Source: Candidatus Latescibacteria bacterium 4484_181 (GTDB lineage: Bacteria > Latescibacterota > MVCY01). From it: DNA of 5,525 nucleotides. Within the stretch, counting starts at the first letter, position 1. Every line of letters begins with the position of its first letter. The stretch spans positions 1 to 5,525 of the forward strand of contig MVCY01000102.1 of NCBI GenBank assembly GCA_002049985.1. The letters are read 5' to 3'. The position numbers and the translations under genes are program-made. A model generated the notes under the pieces. It saw only the letters and a list, made by a program, of their open reading frames with translations. It was not told the origin of the DNA and searched no databases. This document shows positions 1 to 5,525 of the stretch, in pieces.

Positions 1-4
1 ATCC

Positions 5-14
5 AAGGAGGTGA
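5..14 (+). promoter_or_regulatory. Very strong Shine-Dalgarno for the RND gene
   Basis: The stretch aaggaggtga matches the anti-Shine-Dalgarno tail of bacterial 16S rRNA over about ten bases. Its GGAGG core lies 9 bases before the ATG at 21. This supports that start and suggests the gene was once well translated. Any promoter, or the membrane-fusion-protein gene that commonly precedes such pumps, lies left of the window. Confidence 0.85.
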
Positions 15-20
15 AAACCA

Positions 21-1532
21 ATGAAATTACCTGAATTTGGCGTCCGACGTCCAGTTTTTACCACGATGATCTTTGTGGCAATTGTGCTCCTTGGCATAGT
101 GGCTTTGAATATGCTCCCCATTGATCTCATGCCGAAGATGGAAATCCCTACCATGGCGGTAATCACGTTCTATCGTGGAGCCGGGGCAGAGGATATCGAA
201 ACGAAGATAACAAAGGTCATCGAGGAACAAGTGAGCACAACTCCTAACATCAAGGAAGTTACTTCCACCTCCGAGGAGAATATCTCGGTGGTAACTATGA
301 GGTTCGAATGGGGTACGGACTTAGACGAGGCAGCGAACGATGTCCGACAGCGGCTCGACATGGCGATCATGAATCTGCCTGACGATGCAGACCGGCCTAT
401 GCTGTTGAAGATGGACGTTTCTATGACGCCGGTGCTGCTTTTCGGGGTGACGGCTCAGCAAAGCTATCCCCAGCTTCGCGATATTATAGATAACAAATTT
501 TGCGACCAACTAAAGCGTATTCCCGGGGTTGCCATGGCCACTATTATGGGCGGACAGGAACGAGAGATTCAGGTCAATTTAGACCGCCAGCGGCTGGAGG
601 CCTATCACCTCTCAATTACTCAGGTAACTGCAATGTTGGCGGCAGAGAATCTCACCCTCCCTGCCGGAGACCTGAAGATCGGGAGGACCGACTACATCAT
701 CCGAGTTCCCGGTGAATTCCGAAACGTCGAAGAGATCGGAGATGTGGTGGTGGGAAATTTCAACGGGACCCCCATTTACCTACGGGACATAGCTCAAGTT
801 AAAGATTCTTTCAAGGAAAAAGAGCGCCGTGTCCGCATTAACCGCGAGGAAGGGCTTATTGTAATGGTGCAAAAGCAATCCGGGGCCAACACTGTTACGG
901 TAGCCAACCGTATCAAGAAGACCCTGCCGAAACTGGAGAAAAAGCTCCCACCTGATGTGAAGGTCGTTCTGATCATGGATTCTTCCGAATTTATCGTTCG
1001 TTCGATTAATAACTTAGCCAGTACTGTCGGCTGGGCTCTTCTGTTTGTCGTGTTGGTGGTCTTCTTTTTCCTGCGCGAGATCCGTGGGAGTCTTATCATC
1101 GCCGTAACCATTCCGGTCTCCCTTGTCGTGGCCTTTTGTTTCCTCTACGTGGGAGGATATACCATCAACATGATGTCGCTTTCGGCCATCGCCATCGCTC
1201 TGGGGATGGTAGTGGATAACGCCATCGTGATATATGAGAATATCTATCGACACCACTCCGGGGGTGAATCCAGAAGAGAAGCTTCTATCTTTGGGGCCGG
1301 TGAAGTTGGCACAGCGGTGATGGCCTCAACCTTCACCACGATTGCTATCTTTTTCCCGATCATCTTTCTAAAAGGACTCACGGGGATCATGTTCAGAGAG
1401 TTCCCATGCTATCCTCCCAGTTTATGCGGGTGCCTTTACCAGAGGAAGAGCGAAAAGGACTCATCAGACGGTTTCACGACTTCAGCGAGAAATGGTTTAC
1501 AGGCCTTGAAGCCACCTACAGGAGGGTGTTGA
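21..1532 (+). pseudogene. RND pump N-terminal fragment (TM1 to TM5)
   Basis: This open frame of 503 codons is authentic RND sequence only to about residue 461 (FREF, base 1403). The last 42 residues, to the stop at 1532, are out-of-frame junk. TM1 covers about residues 11-32, followed by the family-typical LPIDLMPKMEIP segment and the first porter domain (about 40-330). TM2 is about 336-352, TM3 357-376, TM4 388-406 with Asp399-Asn400 in the VDNA motif typical of HAE1 pumps, and TM5 431-451. No nonsense or frameshift is visible before 1401. If translated, it would give half a transporter with a scrambled tail, expected to be unstable. Confidence 0.85.
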
Positions 1533-2773
1533 ACTGGGCGCTGAACCATAGGAAGATCGTCGTAGCGGTCAGTCTGGGAATTTTTGTGGGCAGTCTTTTT
1601 CTCTTCAAGATCGTAGGGACGGAATTCATGCCGACCATGGACCAAGGCCAGGTGCGTGGCACGGTGGAGCTACCAGTTGGCACCCGGGTGGAGGCCACCG
1701 ACCAGGTGATGGAAAAGATCGAGGATATCATGGAGAAAGAGGTGCCGGAGAGAAAAATGATGTTCGCCCGCTGCGGAAGGAGCGAAAGAGGCTTTGGGGC
1801 TATGATGGGACAACGAAGCGACACCCACATCATCACGGTCGGTGGGCGGCTGGTACCCAAGAACGAGCGCAAACGTTCGGATCGGGACATCGCTCAGGCT
1901 CTGAGTAAGAAAATCGCTAAAATTCCTGGGATTCAGACGATTGACTTTGCGCAGCAGGATGCCATGCAGATGATCTCTGGCGGAGTTAAGCCAGTGACCG
2001 TGGAGATCTACGGGCACGACATTGCCAAGACGGATACCTTTGCCGTGGAAGTTAAGAAGATCATGGATAAAATCCCGGGTTTGACCGACGTTACCATCTC
2101 CCGGGAGAAAGGCAAGCCGGAGCTCTGGGTGGAAGTAGATCGCAAGAAGGCGGCCTCTTTGGGATTGAACATGGCTCAGATTGCCTCAACGCTCCGCACC
2201 AAATTTTACGGAGATGTGGCTACCAAGTACCGGGAGGGCGGAGAGGAATACGACACCTTTGTCCGACTGGAGGGCTCGGATCGGCAGAGCATAGCCGATC
2301 TGGAGAACGCCTTTGTCACCTCTCCTCTGGGCAAACAGATCCCCATCAGCAATATCGCCAGAATTGTGGAGAGGCGGGGCGGTCTATATGGTAATGGCCG
2401 CTCAGTTCGAGTCATTGCTCGATCCGTTTGTGATCCTCTTCTCCATCCCGGTAGGAATTGTGGTGAACAATGCCATTGTGTTGGTGGATTACATCAACAT
2501 CATGCGAGCCCGGGGGCTGGCGCTTTTCGAGGCAATCTTGGTCACCGGACCCCGTCGGCTGCGGCCCGTACTGATGACCGCGTTCACCACCATCTTTGCC
2601 CTACTGCCTCTTGCTTTGAAAACCGGAGAAGGATCGGAAATGTGGAGTCCCCTGGCCATCTCGGTTATTGGTGGGCTGTTGGTTTCCACGCTTGTTACGC
2701 TGATTCTTGTCCCCGTTATGTATTCAATTTTCGAAACCAGAGTCAAAAAGAATGTAACTGTGTAACTAAATGA
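1406..2773 (+). pseudogene. RND pump central fragment (TM7 and second porter domain)
   Basis: This frame resumes the pump at VPMLSSQF (bases 1400-1423), the conserved segment just after TM6, so the ATG at 1406 is an internal methionine and not a true start. TM7 is about residues 51-70 of this frame, followed by GTEFMPTMDQGQ and ELPVGTRVEATDQV, as in the family, and then most of the second porter domain up to IARIVERRG (residue 325, base 2380). The remaining roughly 130 residues to 2773 are an out-of-frame reading of the C-terminal fragment and resemble nothing. No ribosome binding site precedes 1406. Confidence 0.82.
2382..2765 (+). pseudogene. RND pump C-terminal fragment (end of TM8, TM10 to TM12)
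   Basis: From base 2382 the pump continues as [16 protein letters not shown], a hallmark of HAE1 transporters at the end of TM8. It then reads FSIP directly into [15 protein letters not shown], skipping about 28 residues that normally make up the rest of TM9 and the start of TM10. TM11 ([19 protein letters not shown]) and TM12 ([18 protein letters not shown]) follow. The protein ends [11 protein letters not shown] at the natural TAA (2763-2765). An ATG at 2313 opens the same frame, but the residues between it and 2381 are out of frame with the porter domain. Confidence 0.82.
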
Positions 2774-2797
2774 CCGTCATCTTTTGTTATGACAAAA
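2770..2797. repeat. Two abutting palindromes in the RND / PG0541-like spacer
   Basis: The 73-base, AT-rich spacer holds ATGAC-C-GTCAT (2770-2780), directly followed by TTTTGT-TATG-ACAAAA (2782-2797); both are perfect. The ttttgtt arm can also pair with aacaaaa at 2810-2816. The first is too tight to fold as a hairpin (one-base loop), so if it matters it would be as a protein-binding site. The second could be an operator or a weak hairpin. No regulator consensus is matched with confidence, and chance is possible in AT-rich DNA. Confidence 0.35.
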
Positions 2798-2838
2798 TAT
2801 TATTAATACAACAAAAACAGAAATGAAAGGAAACGATT

Positions 2839-3105
2839 ATGAAGATGGTGTGGATTGCCTACAATCAGGCTATTGGCGATGAGGTGAACGAATCTCTGAA
2901 AAGATGTGGGGTGACCAATTACACCAAAATCCCTGTGGCACACGGTGTGGGAGAGCATTCCGGTCCCCATATGGACAGCCACATCTGGCCAGGGGTAAAC
3001 TCCCTGTTGATGATCGCCTGCACTGAGGAGACGAAAGAGAGACTCCTAGAAGAGGTGAGAAAATTAAGGAGGTCTTTTGAGAGGGAAGGGATGGAGGTCT
3101 TTTGA
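2839..3105 (+). CDS. PG0541-like RND-transporter-associated small protein, C-terminus altered by a duplication
   Basis: This 88-residue soluble protein resembles the PG0541 transporter-associated family, small proteins of probable PII/GlnB-like (ferredoxin-like) fold encoded next to RND pumps; the biochemical role is unknown to me. Visible marks are the start MKMVWIAYNQAI and the His/Gly-rich core HGVGEHSGPHMDSHIWPG, with His35, His40, His44 and His48 as possible metal or ligand contacts. The ATG is preceded by gaaagga, 7 bases upstream. It lies 73 bases after the RND pseudogene, as expected for an accessory gene of the pump. A 25-bp tandem duplication at 3068-3117 shifts the frame after Gly84, so it ends MEVF-stop. 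Removing one copy restores a 96-residue protein ending IKSFVTPLEEIV, with its stop at 3152-3154. The present product therefore lacks the last strand and may be non-functional. The family call is from memory of the pattern. Confidence 0.72.
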   Translation: MKMVWIAYNQAIGDEVNESLKRCGVTNYTKIPVAHGVGEHSGPHMDSHIWPGVNSLLMIACTEETKERLLEEVRKLRRSFEREGMEVF

Positions 3106-3117
3106 GAGGGAAGGGAT
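3068..3117 (+). repeat. Perfect 25-bp tandem duplication
   Basis: Bases 3068-3092 and 3093-3117 are identical (unit beginning ggaggtcttttgag and ending gaagggat). Because 25 is not a multiple of three, the second copy shifts the reading frame of the PG0541-like gene and brings a TGA into frame at 3103-3105. The lack of any difference between copies points to a recent event or an assembly error. Confidence 0.97.
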
Positions 3118-3206
3118 CAAGTCCTTTGTAACACCGCTGGAAGAAATAGTTTAGTCCCGAGGTCAGAATTTCAGTTTCAGAGAATGATTTCGGGCACTGT
3201 TTCAGG

Positions 3207-3243
3207 GTGGGTTGGGTACTAGATAGCATCCAGCCCACTTTTT
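3207..3243 (+). terminator. Rho-independent terminator after the RND/PG0541-like unit
   Basis: The arms gtgggttgg (3207-3215) and ccagcccac (3230-3238) form a 9-bp stem with one G-U pair and a 14-base loop. A run of five T follows (3239-3243). It sits about 50 bases after the ancestral stop of the PG0541-like gene and before the next promoter, so it should end the transporter transcript. Confidence 0.75.
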
Positions 3244-3293
3244 GTTGCCCTTGCAGAACGTATCAGTTTTTTCAAAAACTCTTGCCTTTTTTA

Positions 3294-3321
3294 TTGACTC
3301 TGGAGGTGTTTGTATTATATT
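3294..3321 (+). promoter_or_regulatory. Sigma70-type promoter for the alcohol dehydrogenase
   Basis: The candidate -35 TTGACT (3294-3299) and -10 TATATT (3316-3321) are separated by 16 bases in an AT-rich stretch between a terminator and the ADH gene. Transcription would start near 3328, giving an untranslated leader of about 75 bases. No operator is evident. Confidence 0.6.
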
Positions 3322-3404
3322 TATTATTCACCCCGGTTCGGAGTGGCTGCTGACACAAGCTAAAAACAAACTCGACAACTTTTTTTCAGGAAAGAACAGA
3401 AGGG

Positions 3405-4571
3405 ATGAAGTTTGATTTTCTCTGCCCGACCTTTATCCGTTTTGGAAACGGCGTCTTAGAAACGACTGGGCAGGAAGCTTGTAAAATAGGTCTAGGTCGA
3501 AAGGTCCTACTGGTCACTGGCAAAAGCTCCTCTAAAAAGAGCGGCAGCCTGAAGAGAGTAGAGGAGCTGTTAGAAAAGGAAGGCCTGCAGGTTGTTCTCT
3601 ACGACCAGGTAGAGCAGAACCCAAGTGTAGAGACTGTTGAGGCTGGAGCTGGAGTGGCACGGCAGGCAGGCTGTGACCTTATTGTAGCCTTGGGAGGGGG
3701 CAGTCCATTAGATGCTGCCAAAGGAATAGCAGTTCTGGCTGCCCAGGGAGGTGGTTTAGACGACTATTTTGGTACAGATAGGGCAAGCCAAGCACTTCCG
3801 GTGATAGCTATTCCCACCACTGCCGGCACCGGTAGCGAGGTTACCAGGTATGCGGTGATCACCGATTGGAAGAGCAGGCAGAAACGGACTGTGGCAAGCT
3901 TTCTCATCTGCCCTCGCATCGCTATAGTTGATCCGCTGTTAACCGTTACTATGCCGAAACAGATCACCGCTAACACCGGGATGGACGCATTAAGCCACGC
4001 GGTTGAGGGATACCTGTCTCTAAAGTCCCAGCCGATAACCGACCTGTTGGCCATAGAATCTATTCGGCTGGTGGCCAACTACCTGCCTCGAGCAGTGGGG
4101 CAGCCGGAGGATCTGGAAGCCAGAGAGAAAGTGATGTATGCCTCCCTTCTGGCAGGCTTGGTGATCAACCAGACCCGGACAGGGATAATCCATGGTCTGG
4201 GATATGAGTTGACTCTGAATTACCAGATACCTCATGGCTTGGCAAATGCTCTTCTGATGCCGCAGGTGATGGAGTTCAACCGGATAAGCTGCCCCGAGAA
4301 GATGGTCCAGATCGCTCGGGCCCTGGGAGAAAATGTGGCGGGACTTTCGGCCAGAGAAGCGGGCAGAAGGACTGCCTTTGCAGTAAAAGAGTTGAGCATA
4401 GACTTGGGGATGCCAGAAAACGCAGCCGAGGCAGGATTGAGGATCGAGGATATAAAAGGCTTTGCCCAGAATTTTGTTCAGACTAAAAGGAGTTTTGGAG
4501 CGGCCCCCCGTTACCCAGACATAAAGGAGGTAGAAGAGATTTACCTCAAATCCTTTCGAGGCGAGATATGA
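3405..4571 (+). CDS. Iron-containing alcohol dehydrogenase
   Basis: This cytoplasmic NAD(P)-dependent oxidoreductase belongs to the group-III (iron-activated) alcohol dehydrogenases, which interconvert alcohols and aldehydes. The 388 residues match the usual 380-390. The N-terminal dinucleotide domain carries GGGSPLDAAKGIA (97-109) and PTTAGTGSEVTRYAVITD (137-154). The helical metal domain supplies the four expected ligands, Asp194 and His198 in GMDALSHAVEGY, His263 in IIHGLGYELT and His277 in IPHGLANALLMP, positions very close to those in E. coli FucO. The start MKFDFLCPT is family-typical, and AGGAAAG lies 10 bases before the ATG. It has its own promoter and is followed by a long gap, so it is probably transcribed alone. 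It is the only gene here with no visible damage. The natural substrate cannot be read from the sequence; a fermentative or alcohol-oxidising role is an inference. Confidence 0.93.
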   Translation: MKFDFLCPTFIRFGNGVLETTGQEACKIGLGRKVLLVTGKSSSKKSGSLKRVEELLEKEGLQVVLYDQVEQNPSVETVEAGAGVARQAGCDLIVALGGGSPLDAAKGIAVLAAQGGGLDDYFGTDRASQALPVIAIPTTAGTGSEVTRYAVITDWKSRQKRTVASFLICPRIAIVDPLLTVTMPKQITANTGMDALSHAVEGYLSLKSQPITDLLAIESIRLVANYLPRAVGQPEDLEAREKVMYASLLAGLVINQTRTGIIHGLGYELTLNYQIPHGLANALLMPQVMEFNRISCPEKMVQIARALGENVAGLSAREAGRRTAFAVKELSIDLGMPENAAEAGLRIEDIKGFAQNFVQTKRSFGAAPRYPDIKEVEEIYLKSFRGEI

Positions 4572-4734
4572 TCTGAGCTGGTTACATTGCGAACAGAGTG
4601 TTTGACAGAGATGCCAAAAGCAGAGGGCGTTCTTTTCGGGATTTGAACTTTGTTATTTGTAGAGTTAACCTACTACTAAACTTTCAGGAAAAATCTGGAA
4701 AATGCATGCTTGCGTTGCGGAAATACAGTAGAAT
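4572..4734. other. Gene-free gap after the alcohol dehydrogenase
   Basis: No open frame of convincing length or recognisable protein remnant was seen on either strand here, and no clear terminator follows the dehydrogenase stop. A TTGACA at 4602 has no matching -10. A TAGAAT at 4729-4734 resembles a -10 box without a good -35, so a promoter here is only possible. It would start transcription near 4741, just ahead of the hairpin-rich stretch. Confidence 0.4.
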
Positions 4735-4740
4735 AGGGGA

Positions 4741-4888
4741 TACAAAGTTCCGAGGTGGGGATAGGTGCCGCTAGCTACATTTGTGAACCCTTGGGAACAG
4801 GGTTTTTACCGTCAGGCTAATTCATTGGGTTTTTCCCGTACGATAGCCAGATGATTGATCACTACGCCTGTGGTTAATCCGGGAGGTG
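4741..4888 (+). ncRNA. Candidate structured leader RNA (three hairpins and a Shine-Dalgarno)
   Basis: Three hairpins follow one another without coding sequence. The first has arms aaccct (4786-4791) and agggtt (4799-4804), then T-rich bases. The second is a weaker two-part stem, ggcta (4815-4819) with tagcc (4844-4848), around ggg/ccc. The third is a 10-bp stem, gattgatcac (4853-4862) with gtggttaatc (4870-4879), with two G-U pairs and a 7-base loop. The loop of the first hairpin contains ggaac (4794-4798), complementary to gttcc at 4747-4751, a possible pseudoknot. The last stem ends two bases before the ribosome-binding sequence ggaggtg (4882-4888). This layout suits a cis-regulatory leader, but it matches no riboswitch class I know and could be decayed sequence. 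Confidence 0.3.
4786..4807 (+). terminator. Terminator-like hairpin with T-run
   Basis: A perfect 6-bp stem, aaccct/agggtt, with a 7-base loop leads straight into ttttt (4803-4807, the first two T's paired). It could end readthrough from the alcohol dehydrogenase about 215 bases upstream, or act as an attenuator within a leader for the downstream dehydrogenase. The stem is short, so its strength is uncertain. Confidence 0.4.
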
Positions 4889-4898
4889 TTGGAAGTTG
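4882..4898 (+). promoter_or_regulatory. Strong Shine-Dalgarno and possible TTG start upstream of the second dehydrogenase
   Basis: GGAGGTG (4882-4888) stands 7 bases before a TTG at 4896 that is in frame with the dehydrogenase start at 5022 and has no stop between. Using it would add 42 residues that look unlike the family's N-terminus. The alternative ATGs are 4992 (with ggaaag 5 bases before it) and 5022 (weak Shine-Dalgarno, but the best protein match). The site may instead serve a lost upstream reading frame. Confidence 0.35.
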
Positions 4899-5021
4899 CG
4901 TTTTCTGTCAGCGGGCAATAGTGCCGAAGCCAGCCTGGTATTGCATTGCAGTATCTTAGTGAAAGTCCAGATCCTAGTTAGGAAAGTTGAGATGGAATTT
5001 TTCTGCAGACCGAGATCTAAG

Positions 5022-5525
5022 ATGACTGAACTATTTGTCTCACCCGGCCGCTATATCCAGAAGAAAGGGGTAATCCAAAATATTGGCAGATTTGCTCTCC
5101 CGCTGGGCCAGAGGCCCTTGGTCTTGGGGGATGAGACGGTCTTTGCTGCGGCGAATGCTGTTGGGAAGAGATTCATCGCCTGGTGAGTTTGGTGAGGCAG
5201 ACAGGGACGGATGTGATTGTGGGAACAGGTGGGGGCAAAGTATTAGACACAGCGAAAGCGGTGGCCTGGCATACGGACCTGCCTATTATGACCGTTCCTA
5301 CCAGTGCTGCTACCTGTTCTGCCTGGTCTGAGATCTCTCCTGTCTACACCCCAGATGGGCTCTACATAAGGACCTTAAGCTTGAGTAAAAACCCGGACGT
5401 GACCTTAGTGGACCCCCACATAATCGCTCGGGCTCCGGCAAGGCTTCTGTCTGCAGGGATGGGAGACAGCTTGGCCAAGTGGTATGAGTCGAGGGTAAGT
5501 ACCGAGAGAATAGAGAAAGATCCCT
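5022..5525 (+). pseudogene. Glycerol dehydrogenase/HcxA-like oxidoreductase, frameshifted by a deletion, 3' end outside the window
   Basis: This belongs to the GldA branch of the iron-ADH superfamily and most resembles E. coli HcxA (YbdH), a hydroxycarboxylate dehydrogenase. The N-terminus MTELFVSPGRYIQ reads on through RPLVLGDETVFAA in frame 3 and hits a stop at 5184-5186. From about 5150 the protein resumes in frame 2 as GECCWEEIHRLV, then GTGGGKVLDTAKAV (NAD(P) loop), VPTSAATCSAWSEIS and AGMGDSLAKWYES. The Asp of GMGD (5465-5467) is the first expected metal ligand. Frame 2 has no stop before the window edge. By comparison with the family about 18-24 codons are missing at the junction (5144-5152), removing the strand-helix before GEC. 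Unless a correct copy exists elsewhere, the gene is dead. The start could also be 4992 or TTG 4896. Its substrate class (polyol versus 2-hydroxyacid) is uncertain. Confidence 0.78.

Larger units (their letters stand above)
21..2765 (+). pseudogene. RND efflux pump inner-membrane subunit (AcrB/HAE1 type), broken by three deletions
   Basis: Intact members are proton-driven inner-membrane trimers that export drugs, dyes, lipids or other amphiphiles through a membrane fusion protein and an outer-membrane channel. The protein order is clear across three reading-frame segments: TM1, porter domain, TM2-5, TM7, second porter domain, then TM10-12. The proton-relay region GMVVDNAIVIYEN (Asp399) and the matching C-terminal [10 protein letters not shown] are present. 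Three joins lack expected sequence. Near 1401 TM6 is missing and the frame shifts. Near 2380 about 75 codons are missing (end of the second porter domain and start of TM8) and the frame shifts. Near 2450 about 28 in-frame codons are missing between FSIP and VGIVV (TM9/TM10). Surviving plus inferred missing codons give about 1,036, the usual length. Missing sizes are estimated from remembered family sequences such as AcrB. No functional pump can be made from this copy. The substrate cannot be told. Confidence 0.9.

Noticed and set aside
794..1111. 105-codon minus-strand open frame inside the RND gene
   Set aside because: It is antisense to clear porter-domain and TM2/TM3 coding sequence, has low-complexity composition and no family resemblance.
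1389..1420. Programmed ribosomal frameshift joining the first two RND frames
   Set aside because: No slippery heptamer is present, and TM6 is missing at the join, so a frame change alone would not restore the protein.
2782..2797. Rex or FNR/CRP operator
   Set aside because: TTGTTATGACAA shares only part of those consensus sites and has the wrong half-site spacing for Rex; kept only as an unnamed palindrome.
3161..3198. Second terminator or operator from a cccga/tcggg inverted repeat with tttcag repeats
   Set aside because: The stem is only five base pairs with a large loop and no T-run; the nearby 3207-3243 structure explains termination better.
4797..4812. T-box-like string (aacaggg...taccg) suggesting a T-box leader
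   Set aside because: The central GGUG/ACC context is wrong, no Stem I or specifier elements were recognised, and an oxidoreductase is an unusual T-box target.
4837..4966. Group II intron-like scraps (cgtacg, gtgaaagtcc)
   Set aside because: No domain V hairpin, intron boundary or reverse transcriptase is present; the matches are too short to mean anything.
4896..5186. A separate 96-residue hypothetical protein
   Set aside because: Its second half is the N-terminus of the GldA/HcxA-like enzyme, and its stop results from the deletion frameshift near 5150.

Overview
The window looks like bacterial accessory or decaying DNA from a two-membrane (diderm), probably anaerobic organism. The two-membrane inference rests on a tripartite-type RND efflux pump gene. 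The anaerobe guess rests on two iron-dependent alcohol dehydrogenase superfamily genes and is weaker. Ribosome binding sites are strong (one matches the 16S tail over about ten bases). GC content is moderate by eye. The phylum cannot be fixed from this sequence.

Layout, all genes on the plus strand. (1) 21-2765: an inner-membrane RND transporter of the AcrB/HAE1 type, broken by three separate deletions, two of which shift the frame. About 914 codons survive; adding the segments judged missing from the family pattern (about 19, 75 and 28 codons) gives roughly 1,036, the usual family length. (2) 2839-3105: a small protein resembling the PG0541 'transporter-associated' family often found beside RND pumps. 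A perfect 25-bp tandem duplication has replaced its last 12 residues with four. (3) 3155-3404: a rho-independent terminator, then a sigma70-like promoter. (4) 3405-4571: an intact iron-containing alcohol dehydrogenase, the only clearly undamaged gene. (5) 4572-4895: no gene; its second half holds three consecutive hairpins ahead of a strong Shine-Dalgarno sequence, a possible structured leader. (6) 5022 to the right edge: a glycerol dehydrogenase/HcxA-like dehydrogenase with an internal frameshifting deletion, running off the window.

Genes 1 and 2 probably formed one transport unit closed by the terminator at 3207-3243. The alcohol dehydrogenase is a separate transcription unit, and the second dehydrogenase may have its own promoter and leader.

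The main observation is a pattern of damage. Four internal deletions and one 25-bp duplication fall in three of four genes, yet the remaining coding sequence carries no in-frame nonsense codons or other visible frameshifts. This suggests either recent indel-driven gene loss or an assembly/cloning artefact; the sequence alone cannot decide. I did not find a convincing new biological system. The candidate structured leader and the PII-like/RND pairing are the closest things to one.
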